64,000 bases of DNA from Halodesulfovibrio aestuarii (GTDB lineage: Bacteria > Desulfobacterota > Desulfovibrionia > Desulfovibrionales > Desulfovibrionaceae), in the NCBI RefSeq assembly GCF_050571805.1, contig NZ_CP192219.1. The stretch is one strand, 5' to 3'. Positions 43,682 to 53,302 of the stretch are shown here, piece by piece (the stretch's first letter is position 1; each line of letters starts with the position of its first letter). The position numbers and the translations under genes are program-made. The notes beneath the pieces are model-generated. The model had not been told where the DNA came from, did not search any database, and was given only the letters and a program-made list of their open reading frames with translations.

Positions 43682-43709
43682 AAAAAGGCACCCGCAATGC
43701 GGGTGCCTT
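43681..43709 (-). terminator. Terminator of glgP (shared with marR)
   Basis: AAGGCACCCGCATTGCGGGTGCCTT forms a perfect stem with a T run on the minus strand, directly after the marR stop. Confidence 0.9.
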
Positions 43710-43717
43710 ACTTTGAC

Positions 43718-46213
43718 TTAAACATCCGGCGCTATATCCCAGATACCCTCACTATATTCCTTTATGGCTCGGTCACTGGAAAAGAACCCCATACCTGCAG
43801 TGTTCATAATAGATTTTTTTATCCATAACTCACGATCAACATATTCATGGGCAATACGCTTATGTGCTTCCACATACGCACGGTAATCTGCCAGAATCAT
43901 AAAGGGGTCACCACCACTCAACAACGAATTGAAAATTGAACTGAAGGCAGTCGGATCACCAGGTGTAAACTGATCGGAATTAATCATATCCAAGACTTCA
44001 CGCAGTTCACTGTCATTTTTATAGATATCCCAGGGATCGTATCCTCGTCTCCGGAGATCTATAACTTCCTGCTCGCACAACCCAAAGAGATAGATGTTCC
44101 CATCTCCAACACGCTCAGCAATCTCTATATTCGAACCATCTCTCGTTCCAAGGGTCAACGCTCCATTAAGTGCAAACTTCATATTACCAGTACCGGACGC
44201 CTCATACCCTGCTGTAGAAATTTGCTCAGAAACATCTGTTGCCGGAACAAGAAGCTGCGCCAACGATACATTATAGTTCGCAAGAAAAATGACTTTCAAA
44301 AAGTTACGGGTATGCGGATCAGAATTAACCCGCCGTGCTACGCAATTAATGAGATATATTATATCCTTTGCCATCCGGTAACTTGGTGCCGCCTTTCCGC
44401 CGAAGATAAATGTACAGGGCTGCATTTTCACTTCAGGTTTCTTCCGGATATTATTGTAAAGCGAAATTATGTGCAGAATATTCAATAGCTGACGCTTGTA
44501 TTCATGGAAACGCTTCACTTGCACATCGAATATGCTATGCGGGTTAACCGTAATGCCATTCATTTTTTCAATGTAATCTGCAAGACGTTTTTTATTTGTT
44601 AAACGGCACTGCTCCCAGTCATGCCGAAATTCCTCAACATCTACCAGTTCGCGAAGCTTCTCCAGCTGATTGAGGTCTGTTACCCAGCCACATCCTAAAT
44701 GTTCACTCAACAACCACGACAACGGCACGTTACACTGACGCAACCATCTGCGCGGTGTAACCCCGTTGGTTTTATTATTGAACCTGTCTGGAAAAATTCT
44801 AATGAAATCATGAAATACACGATCCCGCAAAATTTGTGTGTGTAACGCAGATACGCCGTTAACGCTAAAGCTTCCGACAATGGCTAAATGACTCATCCGC
44901 ACTCTTGGTTCCGGCCCGGCGGTAATGAGAGACACTCGAGATGGTAAGTCCGGTTCATCACGAAAATGCAATCGCACATCTTCAAGAAAACGGCGATTAA
45001 TTTCATAAATAATCTGCATATGCCGCGGAAGCAGCTTCTCCATCAGCTCTACAGTCCAAGTCTCCAGCGCTTCCGGTAAAACGGTGTGGTTAGTATACGC
45101 AAAAAGTTTCTGACAAATATACCAAGCCTCTTCCCACGATAGGAGTTCTTCATCCAGCAAAATGCGCATCAGCTCCGGAATAGCAATGGAAGGATGCGTC
45201 TCATTAAGCTGTACGACATTTTTTTCCGGTAACTGATCCCAAGGCTTGTTGAGCTTTTTAAAACGGCGCACCATATCGTGCATAGTTGCAGCTACAAAAA
45301 AATACTGCTGCTTTAAGCGAAGAGTTTTTCCTTCTGGAGCATCATCGCTGGGATACAGCACCATGGAAATATTCTCATCCGATATTTTTTCCTGAACAGA
45401 GCCTATATAGTCGCCAGCATTAAACGAACTCAGCACAAATTCTTTATGCGGACGAGCTTCCCATAACCGGACGCTGTTCACGTGCCCGTTGCGGTAGCCC
45501 GGAACAAGCACATCATTCGCCATGGCCATAACAAGATCACCGCCACGCCAGTCATGACGCAATATGCCATTATCATCCAACCACTCATAAACTGTCCCGT
45601 AAAAGCGAACAGGATACAACTTGTAAGGACGGGGAATAAGCCAATGAGTGCCTTCATGTAACCAGTTGTCCGGCTGTTCCACTTGCTGCCCATTGCGAAT
45701 TTCCTGCCTGAACAAGCCATACGAATAGCGAATGCCATACCCATAAGCGGGCAACCCATACGTTGCCATCGAATCCATATAACACGAGGCCAGACGACCC
45801 AAACCGCCATTGCCCAACCCCGGCTCGCATTCTTTCGCAATAATTTCATCTAACGAAAAGCCACGCTCCCGTAAAAATTCATGCGCTTCGTTTTCCAACC
45901 CTAATGCCAATAAATTCCCACGCAAAAATTTACCGGGCAAAAACTCAAGCGAAAGATAGTACAACCGCTTATCATCGTTTTTATAATATCGTCTCTGTAC
46001 TTCCGACCATTTTTCCAGCATACGATCACGCACAGCCAACACAAGTCCCCAATAACATTTTCGTTCGGTGAGGTGCGTATTATCCTGCCCTAGTGAATAC
46101 AAAACATGCCACAGAGCATCTTCTCCGAGTGCGGAGTTGCGCGCTTCCGGAGCTTCTGATTCATCCAGTGGTTTATCCAGCAATCTGAGATAATCTTTAA
46201 CTTCTTTCGGCAT
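43718..46213 (-). CDS. glgP: Glycogen/maltodextrin phosphorylase
   Basis: This cytoplasmic enzyme releases glucose-1-phosphate from glycogen ends using phosphate and pyridoxal phosphate. It has about 831 residues from the ATG at 46213, which follows a GGGGGG site; an upstream ATG at 46270 would add an unlikely hydrophobic start. Conserved parts include LGNGGLGRLASCYMDS, the phosphate-binding EASGTGNMKFALNGALTLGT and the nearby PLP-Lys. The full family length is kept. Confidence 0.96.
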   Translation of the reverse strand: MPKEVKDYLRLLDKPLDESEAPEARNSALGEDALWHVLYSLGQDNTHLTERKCYWGLVLAVRDRMLEKWSEVQRRYYKNDDKRLYYLSLEFLPGKFLRGNLLALGLENEAHEFLRERGFSLDEIIAKECEPGLGNGGLGRLASCYMDSMATYGLPAYGYGIRYSYGLFRQEIRNGQQVEQPDNWLHEGTHWLIPRPYKLYPVRFYGTVYEWLDDNGILRHDWRGGDLVMAMANDVLVPGYRNGHVNSVRLWEARPHKEFVLSSFNAGDYIGSVQEKISDENISMVLYPSDDAPEGKTLRLKQQYFFVAATMHDMVRRFKKLNKPWDQLPEKNVVQLNETHPSIAIPELMRILLDEELLSWEEAWYICQKLFAYTNHTVLPEALETWTVELMEKLLPRHMQIIYEINRRFLEDVRLHFRDEPDLPSRVSLITAGPEPRVRMSHLAIVGSFSVNGVSALHTQILRDRVFHDFIRIFPDRFNNKTNGVTPRRWLRQCNVPLSWLLSEHLGCGWVTDLNQLEKLRELVDVEEFRHDWEQCRLTNKKRLADYIEKMNGITVNPHSIFDVQVKRFHEYKRQLLNILHIISLYNNIRKKPEVKMQPCTFIFGGKAAPSYRMAKDIIYLINCVARRVNSDPHTRNFLKVIFLANYNVSLAQLLVPATDVSEQISTAGYEASGTGNMKFALNGALTLGTRDGSNIEIAERVGDGNIYLFGLCEQEVIDLRRRGYDPWDIYKNDSELREVLDMINSDQFTPGDPTAFSSIFNSLLSGGDPFMILADYRAYVEAHKRIAHEYVDRELWIKKSIMNTAGMGFFSSDRAIKEYSEGIWDIAPDV

Positions 46214-46565
46214 GGGCCCCCCGTGCTCTCTATATAACAAAACATAAAATATCATTATTTCGCAGCACAATGGTGCTAACGTTGTATGATACGGGGATGC
46301 CTACAATGCAAACATGATAAGGTCACTGGGCCTGTGCACTTTCAATTTTCAAATTTTTCATTTGCGGGTGGCCTATGTTTCTTATACTACGATGACCATC
46401 AGAATGAGATATTGCCACGAGCCTCAAAAGCACATTGCCCCAACATGGCTCAAAAAAATATGCAGCCTCTGTGTTGCATCTCGCCATACACTCTCAAAAC
46501 AGGGCTCACAGAAGCTTCACTTGTCTCACTCTGAAAAAAAGTCGCGATAACCATAAAGGAATCCC
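46214..46565. other. Intergenic region glgP-helicase
   Basis: About 350 bp separates divergent genes. I see no gene, repeat or strong structure beyond presumed promoters. Confidence 0.5.
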
Positions 46566-47957
46566 ATGACCACGCCCGAAACAAACGCCAACGAACTTGA
46601 AAAAGAAACTGAAACCGCAGAGACAGAACAAGTCTCGTTTGATCAGTTTTCTTTTGACCAGCGAATCCGTTCCGGTATAGCTGCCTGCAAATTTTCTACA
46701 CCGACTCCGGTTCAACAGGCTGTTATTCCTGCCTTGCTGAACAGACAGGATACTATCGCTCTTGCAAACACAGGCACCGGAAAAACCGCGGCGTTCCTTC
46801 TTCCATTGCTTCAGCACTTAGCAACAGAAGAAGCCCTCAAGCGTGGCCCTGTACGTGCACTCATTCTTGCCCCGACACGGGAGCTTGCGCTGCAGATTCA
46901 GAAAACCTGCATCGCGCTTGGGCAGCAAACCGGCTACCGTTGCGGAGCTGTCTACGGTGGCGCGGGTGCCGCACCACAAAAAAAAGCCGCTGCTGCGTCT
47001 ACAATTATTGTAGCAACCCCAGGGCGACTACTTGATTTTATTAATCAAAAAGAAATCCGTCTCGGAGGCATCGACACGCTCATTATTGATGAAGCTGACC
47101 GTATGTTCGACCTCGGTTTTTTACCGGAAATCCAGAAAATTTTGGATCATGTTCCGTCCAAGCGTGTCACAGCTTTCTTTTCTGCGACCATGCCAAAACC
47201 TATTGAGCATCTGGCATGCACCTATACTAAAGACCCAAAAGTCATTGATGTACGCACAGAAGAAGCAAAGCCGGACATTACACATGAACTCTTCACTGTG
47301 CCGCCGCATCTTAAAAAAAAGCTGCTCCTTGCACTCATGCCATTGCTTCTGAGTGACTCTGACGACCTTGTCCACAAACAAAAAAGAGCAGAGCACAGCC
47401 CGCATTCAAAAGAAGATGGTGGTATAATCATCTTTGCCAATACAAAAGAAACATGCCGTGAACTTGAACGAATGCTATCGGGAAAATTTGGTGAAGTTGC
47501 CGCACTGCACAGTGATCTTTCACAGTCAAAGCGCAACAAAATGCTTGAGAAAATGCAAACAGGTGAAGCTCGAATCCTCGTAGCTACCGACCTTGTTGCA
47601 CGCGGTATTGATCTCGATCACATCACGCATATTATTCAGTTCGACACCCCTGACAGTCCGGATAAATACATCCACCGAGTGGGACGAACAGCACGCGCGT
47701 ATCGCAAAGGCACCGCCATCACCCTGATAGGTGAAAAAGAACTCATGACTATGCTTCAAATGGAGCAAGAGATCGGCAAGTCCTTCGCGTTGCGCAAACT
47801 CGGCAATTTCAATTATAACGAGCCTTCCGGTAACAACAAAACTGACAGCCGCAGCGACTCACGACGTAAGCCTAGCTTTAAACGCAAACCGCAAGGCAAG
47901 CCTCAGGGTAAAAAGCCAAACGCCTCGCGTAGCCAAAAGCCACGACGCAAACGCTAG
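46566..47957 (+). CDS. DEAD-box RNA helicase (RhlE-like)
   Basis: This 463-residue helicase remodels RNA with ATP. All core motifs are present: Q motif FSTPTPVQQAV, motif I ANTGTGKTAAF, Ia PTRELALQ, TPGRLLD, II DEAD, III SAT, then VARGIDLD and HRVGRTARA in the second RecA domain. Between the two domains is an unusual hydrophilic insert of about 30 residues (near 255-285, His/Lys/Asp-rich). The C-terminal 50 residues are very basic, ending RSQKPRRKR, and should bind RNA. It is monocistronic with a terminator at 48021. Confidence 0.95.
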   Translation: MTTPETNANELEKETETAETEQVSFDQFSFDQRIRSGIAACKFSTPTPVQQAVIPALLNRQDTIALANTGTGKTAAFLLPLLQHLATEEALKRGPVRALILAPTRELALQIQKTCIALGQQTGYRCGAVYGGAGAAPQKKAAAASTIIVATPGRLLDFINQKEIRLGGIDTLIIDEADRMFDLGFLPEIQKILDHVPSKRVTAFFSATMPKPIEHLACTYTKDPKVIDVRTEEAKPDITHELFTVPPHLKKKLLLALMPLLLSDSDDLVHKQKRAEHSPHSKEDGGIIIFANTKETCRELERMLSGKFGEVAALHSDLSQSKRNKMLEKMQTGEARILVATDLVARGIDLDHITHIIQFDTPDSPDKYIHRVGRTARAYRKGTAITLIGEKELMTMLQMEQEIGKSFALRKLGNFNYNEPSGNNKTDSRSDSRRKPSFKRKPQGKPQGKKPNASRSQKPRRKR

Positions 47958-48020
47958 TACTTTTCAGTATATTGGTTACATAACATAACGGCTTAGGCTC
48001 CACTGTATTTCATAAACAAC

Positions 48021-48056
48021 AAAAAGGCTGTCCTGCACAAGCAGGACAGCCTTTTT
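48021..48056 (+). terminator. Terminator of the helicase gene
   Basis: AAAAAGGCTGTCCTGC pairs with GCAGGACAGCCTTTTT around a short loop; T run follows. It can act in both directions. Confidence 0.95.
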
Positions 48057-48189
48057 TATTAGTTATTTCGTGAGATATAGGGCGCGTAAAAGTATATTTA
48101 ACGGGCCAACCTCACCAGACTCCGGGGGGGAAACCTTTCCAAAGGGAAGTTTCACTCAGCCGTCAAAGCCCCGCCGAAGCCAACAAGTT

Positions 48190-49428
48190 CTAGCCGCGAA
48201 GGAAAAGACCTTCTGCGAAGTCTGGGCTTTCGCAACGGATAAATCCGAACATGCCCGGATGCACAACATCGACGGCTTCGCCGCGATGATTTTCAAGCTG
48301 GAAGCTACCTACCGGCAACACAGGACGTTTAAGCCCGGGGACCATGACTTGCACAGGTCTGTCAGCTCTGAAAGGAGAACGCACGGCGATTTGCCATTTG
48401 CTATCATCTTCTTTTTGCACGAGCTTTGCGACGATTGGAGTACAGTCCTTCTTCGGCAATGGAGACACAGATTTTCTGTGACCTTTTGGCAGGAAGAAGC
48501 CTGTACTTAAATTTCTTGATGCAGTGTTCTGCAATTCCCGGATGTACTCATCGTAACGGAACTGTTTGGAGGCTACGTCATTAATGGCGGTTCTATAAAC
48601 ATCCACTACGTGTGCCACGTAGCTTGGAGTTTTCATACGCCCTTCTATTTTAAGTGACGCAACATTATTTTGGCAGAACCAGCGCATGTATTTAACAAGA
48701 CAGAGATCTTCCGGTGCCCAGAATGCACTATGAGGGCCTTCATGGGTAATATCCCATGTCGGGCCTTCGCGCATACCTTCTTCAACGGTCAAACGCATAT
48801 CCTGTATTTCAATGCCCTTGTATTCAAACCGGCACGGATGCGTGCATTCCCCGAGGTTCGCAGGACGCTGGTTCATCCATGAAGACAGAAGGCAGCGACC
48901 GGAGAGTGCAAGACACATGGCACCATGCACAAACACTTCAAACTCCATTGCGGGATATGCTTTAGTCAGCTTACTGATAGCATGTGCACCAAGTTCTCGT
49001 GCAACGTTAACACGCTCGATTCCGAGATCATGCCAGAAGCCCACGGCTTCGCTGTTGGAAGTGTTAGCTTGCGTGCTGAGATGGATAGACTTCTGCGGAG
49101 CAATACGACGTGCCATACGAAGCACACCGGGATCAGCGATAATGAGCCCATCTACGCTGGATTCCGCAAGATGTTCGAGAGATTCTTCCACACCGGCAAG
49201 ATGCTGTTCATGTGGCAGAATATTAAGGGTATAATAAATGGAAGCATTTTTTGCATGCGCTTTAGAACAAGCAGTTTCCAGTTCTTCCCAGTCAAAACCG
49301 CCGGAGCTCGCGCGCAGGCTATGTTTCTTTCCACCAAGGTAGCAGGCATCAGCACCGTAAAGCAGTGCTGAATCAAGTCTGTCCATATCTCCTGCCGGAC
49401 AAAGCAGTTCAGGCAATTTTTTCGTCAT
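48190..49428 (-). CDS. Peptidase U32 family protein (TrhP/RlhA-like)
   Basis: This 412-residue protein belongs to the U32 family. Several characterised members are not proteases but radical-free RNA hydroxylation or ubiquinone hydroxylation factors that bind an iron-sulfur cluster. The family signature FVHGAMCLALSGRCLLSSWMN is near residue 165, with further Cys in LGECTHPCRFEY. Those four Cys are candidate cluster ligands. It lies 11 nt downstream of the PHP gene on the same strand. Its substrate (prephenate-dependent tRNA/rRNA hydroxylation or other) is not decided by sequence. Confidence 0.87.
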   Translation of the reverse strand: MTKKLPELLCPAGDMDRLDSALLYGADACYLGGKKHSLRASSGGFDWEELETACSKAHAKNASIYYTLNILPHEQHLAGVEESLEHLAESSVDGLIIADPGVLRMARRIAPQKSIHLSTQANTSNSEAVGFWHDLGIERVNVARELGAHAISKLTKAYPAMEFEVFVHGAMCLALSGRCLLSSWMNQRPANLGECTHPCRFEYKGIEIQDMRLTVEEGMREGPTWDITHEGPHSAFWAPEDLCLVKYMRWFCQNNVASLKIEGRMKTPSYVAHVVDVYRTAINDVASKQFRYDEYIRELQNTASRNLSTGFFLPKGHRKSVSPLPKKDCTPIVAKLVQKEDDSKWQIAVRSPFRADRPVQVMVPGLKRPVLPVGSFQLENHRGEAVDVVHPGMFGFIRCESPDFAEGLFLRG

Positions 49429-49439
49429 AATATTCTTAG

Positions 49440-50306
49440 CTAAACAGGGAGCCCCTGCTTGCGGCGTAGTTCTTTTAAGTTATCAAGCACACTGTGCGGC
49501 ACGTACAATCCACCCTTACCACGTCCTAGCGCAATATTGGGCTTCACCGCGCCGTGATAGTCCGAACCGCCGGTGAGTGCAAGTCCATGAACGGCTGCAA
49601 GTTCAACTACCAGTCTTGTAGAAGCATCACCGTGTTCACTGTGGTACGCTTCCAACGCATCCAGTCCATACGGCTTCAACGTTGCGATCATATCGCTGAG
49701 GTATTCGGTAGATTGACCGTGAATACACATATGCGCCCATGATACTGTGGCTCCTTCCTCTTTCAACAGCTTAACACCATCGATAGGACTGAGCACTTTT
49801 TTAGGCGCATATGCTTTGCCCCCATCGCACAACATTTCTTCAAAAACATTTTTTACGCTTTTAAAATATTTTTTATTCACGAGAACCTGTGCAATATGCG
49901 GACGCCCGACAGACCCATCGCCTGCTGCTTCCAAAACTTCTCCGTAGGTAATATCCATACCGAGCGCTTGCAGCTTTTCGACAATAATTTTATTACGGCT
50001 TGCTCTATATTCGCGTAATTCGCCCATTACTTTTTGTAATCTTGAAGCCTTGGGATCAAGCCACAAACCAAGAAGGTGAATTTCGCCGAAATCCGTCTTC
50101 ACCCCCAGTTCACAACCGGGAATAACATCCACTCCAAGCTCATTACCTGTCTCAACAGCTTCTTCAACACCGGCAACAGTATCATGGTCTGTTAAGGCGA
50201 GTGTAGTTACGTTACTTTTTTTAGCCAGCTTGATCAGCTCTTCAGGAGAATCACTTCCGTCAGAGGCTGTGGAATGCGTATGTAAGTCTATGTATGTCCG
50301 CGTCAT
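49440..50306 (-). CDS. PHP-domain phosphoesterase (RNase AM/YciV-like)
   Basis: This protein of 288 residues has a PHP domain that binds three metals. The motifs are IDLHTHSTASDGS at the start, ALTDHDTVAGV, EIHLLGLW, SWAHMCI and, near the end, TGGSDYHG. YciV/TrpH relatives are 5'-3' exonucleases or 3',5'-nucleoside bisphosphate phosphatases acting on short RNAs. I place the start at 50306, after AAGGAA. It is followed 11 nt later by the U32 gene, probably in one operon. Confidence 0.9.
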   Translation of the reverse strand: MTRTYIDLHTHSTASDGSDSPEELIKLAKKSNVTTLALTDHDTVAGVEEAVETGNELGVDVIPGCELGVKTDFGEIHLLGLWLDPKASRLQKVMGELREYRASRNKIIVEKLQALGMDITYGEVLEAAGDGSVGRPHIAQVLVNKKYFKSVKNVFEEMLCDGGKAYAPKKVLSPIDGVKLLKEEGATVSWAHMCIHGQSTEYLSDMIATLKPYGLDALEAYHSEHGDASTRLVVELAAVHGLALTGGSDYHGAVKPNIALGRGKGGLYVPHSVLDNLKELRRKQGLPV

Positions 50307-50556
50307 AATTCCTTCCATTCGTAGAACTATGTAATAATGTGTATGGTTATTTCTTTCACCATACCGAATACGCCCGCGCTTTGCGGGTTGTCAAATGGCG
50401 AATCTGTGACACTCTGCACCCTGAAGGTTTCATATATTCTGTTAAACGTTATTTCAAAATTATACCACGCCGCTTCCTGTTGCTGTACATACAGTAACTG
50501 CGTATACTGTTTCTTCTGCACACTACACGTGCATATACTTTTTAAGGAGTCGCCCT

Positions 50557-50760
50557 GTGACTGTACAAGCTGATTTATTGAAGATACTTGCCTGCCCTAA
50601 GTGCAAAAATTCTCTTAAACTTACTGAAGAAAAAGACGGGCTGTCCTGCTCAAAATGCAATGTTGTATACCCTATTCGCGAAGATATTCCTGTAATGCTG
50701 GTTGAAGAAGCCATTTCTCAGGAAGATTGGGACAACGGAACACGCGACGCACGTAAATAG
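50557..50760 (+). CDS. Trm112-like zinc-ribbon protein (UPF0434/YcaR)
   Basis: This 67-residue protein is a small zinc ribbon of the Trm112 family. Two CxxC pairs, CPKC near residue 12 and CSKC near residue 32, should bind zinc. In eukaryotes and archaea Trm112 activates methyltransferases; bacterial members are mostly uncharacterised but may do likewise. The start is a GTG preceded by AAGGAG. Confidence 0.9.
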   Translation: MTVQADLLKILACPKCKNSLKLTEEKDGLSCSKCNVVYPIREDIPVMLVEEAISQEDWDNGTRDARK

Positions 50761-50858
50761 CTTTTCTCTGCTCGCTCAGTCGTTGTCTTGCGTACAGTTG
50801 CATATCTTGACGGATTGCTGTCCCTGCTTATGATATATGCTGAAAGGAGAGCCGGATT

Positions 50859-51272
50859 ATGGTTATTAATTATGGATCGTTTTACGACTTCCCCCATCTG
50901 TTTGATCAACTGATGGACGACTTGCACGACCCGCAGCTTACTGCCCCGCGACGCGCCACGTATCCTCCGCTATACATCAGCGAGGATGATACACACGTGT
51001 TTGTTCGGGCGCTGCTTCCGGGTGCTGCAATGGAAGACGTTGAGTTGATTATTGAAGACAATACGCTAGTCCTTCGGGGCGAGCTTAAACCGATTCAAGG
51101 AAAATACCATCAACAGGAACGCCCGACTGGAGCCTTCCAACGACTGGTAAAAATCAACGTTCCTATCCATAAAGATGGCATCACAGCCACCATGAAATCC
51201 GGCATGCTGTTTGTTCAGCTCCCTAAATCCACGGCAATGCAGCCGCGCACAATCCATATTCAACCAAGGTAG
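50859..51272 (+). CDS. Small heat shock protein Hsp20, first of a pair
   Basis: This 137-residue alpha-crystallin-type chaperone holds unfolding proteins in an ATP-independent manner. The domain spans residues 40-130, with VFVRALLPGA, the strand NTLVLRGEL, and the conserved C-terminal segment KSGMLFVQLPKS. The usual C-terminal IxI motif appears as IHI. AAGGAGAG precedes the ATG. The second hsp20 starts 5 nt after its stop. No CIRCE or other heat-shock operator is evident upstream. Confidence 0.93.
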   Translation: MVINYGSFYDFPHLFDQLMDDLHDPQLTAPRRATYPPLYISEDDTHVFVRALLPGAAMEDVELIIEDNTLVLRGELKPIQGKYHQQERPTGAFQRLVKINVPIHKDGITATMKSGMLFVQLPKSTAMQPRTIHIQPR

Positions 51273-51277
51273 TAGCT

Positions 51278-51640
51278 ATGCAGCAGATGCCTAAGAGAAT
51301 GGGAAAACGCCCAAGAGTACAGCCCCCCGCAGATTTTGTTGAACGTGCAGACGGATTTTATCTCTACCTTGACATGCCGGGAGTAGATAAAGAAAAACTG
51401 CTGTTGGACATCGAAAACGATAAGCTTTCGGTTCATGCAAAATCCAACTTCGGTCTCACCGCCGGAGAACGTGTGCACTCTATGGAATTCGGGGAAGTGG
51501 AGTACTACGCACGTTTTGAAGTAAGCGAGCTGGTAGACAAAGAAAAAGTGAGCGCCAAATTTGAAAACGGCGTATTGACGATTTATCTTCCCAAACGGGA
51601 AGAAGTGCCGCCCAAGCGCATACAAATCGAAGTTTTATAA
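51278..51640 (+). CDS. Small heat shock protein Hsp20, second of a pair
   Basis: This 120-residue alpha-crystallin protein resembles its neighbour but is clearly diverged (FYLYLDMPGVDKEKL; KFENGVLTIYLPKRE). It ends IQIEVL, where IQI is the likely C-terminal IxI anchor. Translation is coupled to the first hsp20. Class A/B small heat shock proteins encoded in tandem often form mixed oligomers, as IbpA/IbpB do (family knowledge). Confidence 0.93.
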   Translation: MQQMPKRMGKRPRVQPPADFVERADGFYLYLDMPGVDKEKLLLDIENDKLSVHAKSNFGLTAGERVHSMEFGEVEYYARFEVSELVDKEKVSAKFENGVLTIYLPKREEVPPKRIQIEVL

Positions 51641-51663
51641 TTTTTTAAAGACACACACACTTA

Positions 51664-52209
51664 ATGAAAATTTTATTTATCTCAGATTTGCACGGTTCAT
51701 ACGACCGTGCAAAAACTGTTTTGGACAAGGCTGAAAAATTCAATCCGGACTGCATCGTACTGCTTGGAGACCTGCTTTACCATGGCCCCCGGAACCCTCT
51801 TCCTGTAGGACACGACCCTAAAGCCACTGTCGTTCTGCTGAATGAATATAAGGACAAAATTATTGCAGTTCGCGGTAACTGTGATGCAGAAGTCGACCAG
51901 ATGGTGCTTGAGTTCCCTATCATGTCAGACTTCTCCTGGCTGGTCGCAGATGGTCGGCGTATTTTCCTGACCCACGGACACCTGTGGAATCCGGAGAACA
52001 TGCCTCCACTTTCTGCCGGTGACACCTTTGTCTACGGACATGTTCATCGCCCTAAAGCATATACAAATGAAAACGGAATCAACATCTGGAACCCGGGTTC
52101 CTGCTCGCTTCCTAAACAAAGCGACTGCCCAACGTATGCGACATACGAAAACAATACGTTCCGCGTTTTTGAATTAGACGATACCTGTATTCTTGAACAA
52201 ACCTTGTAG
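51664..52209 (+). CDS. yfcE: YfcE-type phosphodiesterase
   Basis: This 181-residue metallophosphoesterase is of the YfcE/MJ0936 type, active on artificial phosphodiesters; the natural substrate is unknown. The metal motifs are ISDLHGSYD, LLGDLLYHGPRN, VRGNCDAEVD, LTHGHLW and YGHVHRPK. It follows the hsp20 pair by 23 nt and precedes dus by 8 nt. Confidence 0.93.
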   Translation: MKILFISDLHGSYDRAKTVLDKAEKFNPDCIVLLGDLLYHGPRNPLPVGHDPKATVVLLNEYKDKIIAVRGNCDAEVDQMVLEFPIMSDFSWLVADGRRIFLTHGHLWNPENMPPLSAGDTFVYGHVHRPKAYTNENGINIWNPGSCSLPKQSDCPTYATYENNTFRVFELDDTCILEQTL

Positions 52210-52217
52210 GGGCGCAC

Positions 52218-53240
52218 ATGCACGCTGCTGAATCTTTCTCTGCGCCTATCACACTACGTGGCAGAACCATCGAGAATCGCTTATGTCTTGCGCCCATGGC
52301 AGGACTTGGCCACATTGCCTACCGTGCTATGGCGGCACATTACGGGGGATACGGTCTATTGTTTACGGGCATGTGCAGTGCCCGTGCTGTACCTACTGAA
52401 AACCGCCATAAGTCCCCCGTGTTCAACTGGCAGGATGAAGAACTGCCAACGCTTGTCTGTCAGCTTTTTGGTGCTGCACCTGATGACATGGCTATTGCGG
52501 CAGAACGAATTCAGGAAGAAAATTTCTTCGGTGTTGATATCAATATGGGCTGCTCTGTTTCCCCAATCGTAGACAAACAGTGCGGCGCAGATCTTATGCG
52601 CGATGTCGACCGCGCCTGCGAGATGGTTGAAAAGATGCGTAAAGTTATTGATATTCCGCTGTTCGTAAAATTCAGAACAGGTTGGCAGAATGAACCGGAA
52701 CCAGCTGTTGCCTTTGCCCGAATGCTTGAACAAGCCGGAGCTGATGCTTTAACGTTCCACCCGCGCGTTGCACCGGACAGACGTACAAGACGTCCTCGCA
52801 TTGATGACATCAGGCTTGTAAAAGAAGCTGTATCTATTCCTGTTTTCGGGAACGGTGACGTATGGGATGCGGCATCCGCACAATCCATGGTTGAGCGTAC
52901 TGGCTGCGATGGCCTTGCCATCGGTCGCGCGGCAATCTCAAAACCGTGGATATTTGCAGAATTGACCAGAGGGTTTGAACCGACACCAGAAACCTACAAA
53001 GAAACGCTCTTTATGTTTCTGGATCAAATTGAAAAATGGTATGACCCCACCCGTGCGATTAAGCTCTATAAAAAATACTGCATGTTTTTTGCGGCAAATT
53101 TCTCATACGGCAACCGCCTGTTCGGACAATTAATTGCAGGAAACTCCATGGAAAAAATGCGTGAAAATGCAGAACGCTGCTTCGGCGATAAAATCCCGCA
53201 GATTTCCAAGAGCCTCAATTCGCTGATGATGAACCGATAA
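52218..53240 (+). CDS. dus: tRNA-dihydrouridine synthase
   Basis: This 340-residue FMN enzyme reduces uridines in the tRNA D-loop with NADPH. It has the TIM-barrel start LCLAPMAGL, QLFGAAPDD, and the catalytic-Cys motif INMGCSVSPIVDKQCGADLM. Family consensus there is GCP, so Pro is replaced by Ser. The FMN phosphate site FGNGDVWDAAS and GLAIGRAAISKPWIF follow. The subfamily (DusA, B or C) is not clear by eye. Confidence 0.9.
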   Translation: MHAAESFSAPITLRGRTIENRLCLAPMAGLGHIAYRAMAAHYGGYGLLFTGMCSARAVPTENRHKSPVFNWQDEELPTLVCQLFGAAPDDMAIAAERIQEENFFGVDINMGCSVSPIVDKQCGADLMRDVDRACEMVEKMRKVIDIPLFVKFRTGWQNEPEPAVAFARMLEQAGADALTFHPRVAPDRRTRRPRIDDIRLVKEAVSIPVFGNGDVWDAASAQSMVERTGCDGLAIGRAAISKPWIFAELTRGFEPTPETYKETLFMFLDQIEKWYDPTRAIKLYKKYCMFFAANFSYGNRLFGQLIAGNSMEKMRENAERCFGDKIPQISKSLNSLMMNR

Positions 53241-53251
53241 GATTAAGACAT

Positions 53252-53288
53252 AAAAAAAAGCCTGCGAATTTTAATTCGCAGGCTTTTT
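53252..53288. terminator. Bidirectional terminator, dus / acyl-CoA synthetase
   Basis: AAAAAGCCTGCGAATT pairs with AATTCGCAGGCTTTTT; both strands carry a T run. It separates two convergent genes. Confidence 0.95.
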
Positions 53289-53302
53289 CCGTTAATCATT
53301 AT

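Noticed and set aside
50859..51640. Hsp20 tandem as a novel system
   Set aside because: Paired small heat shock protein genes are common; nothing else unusual was seen.
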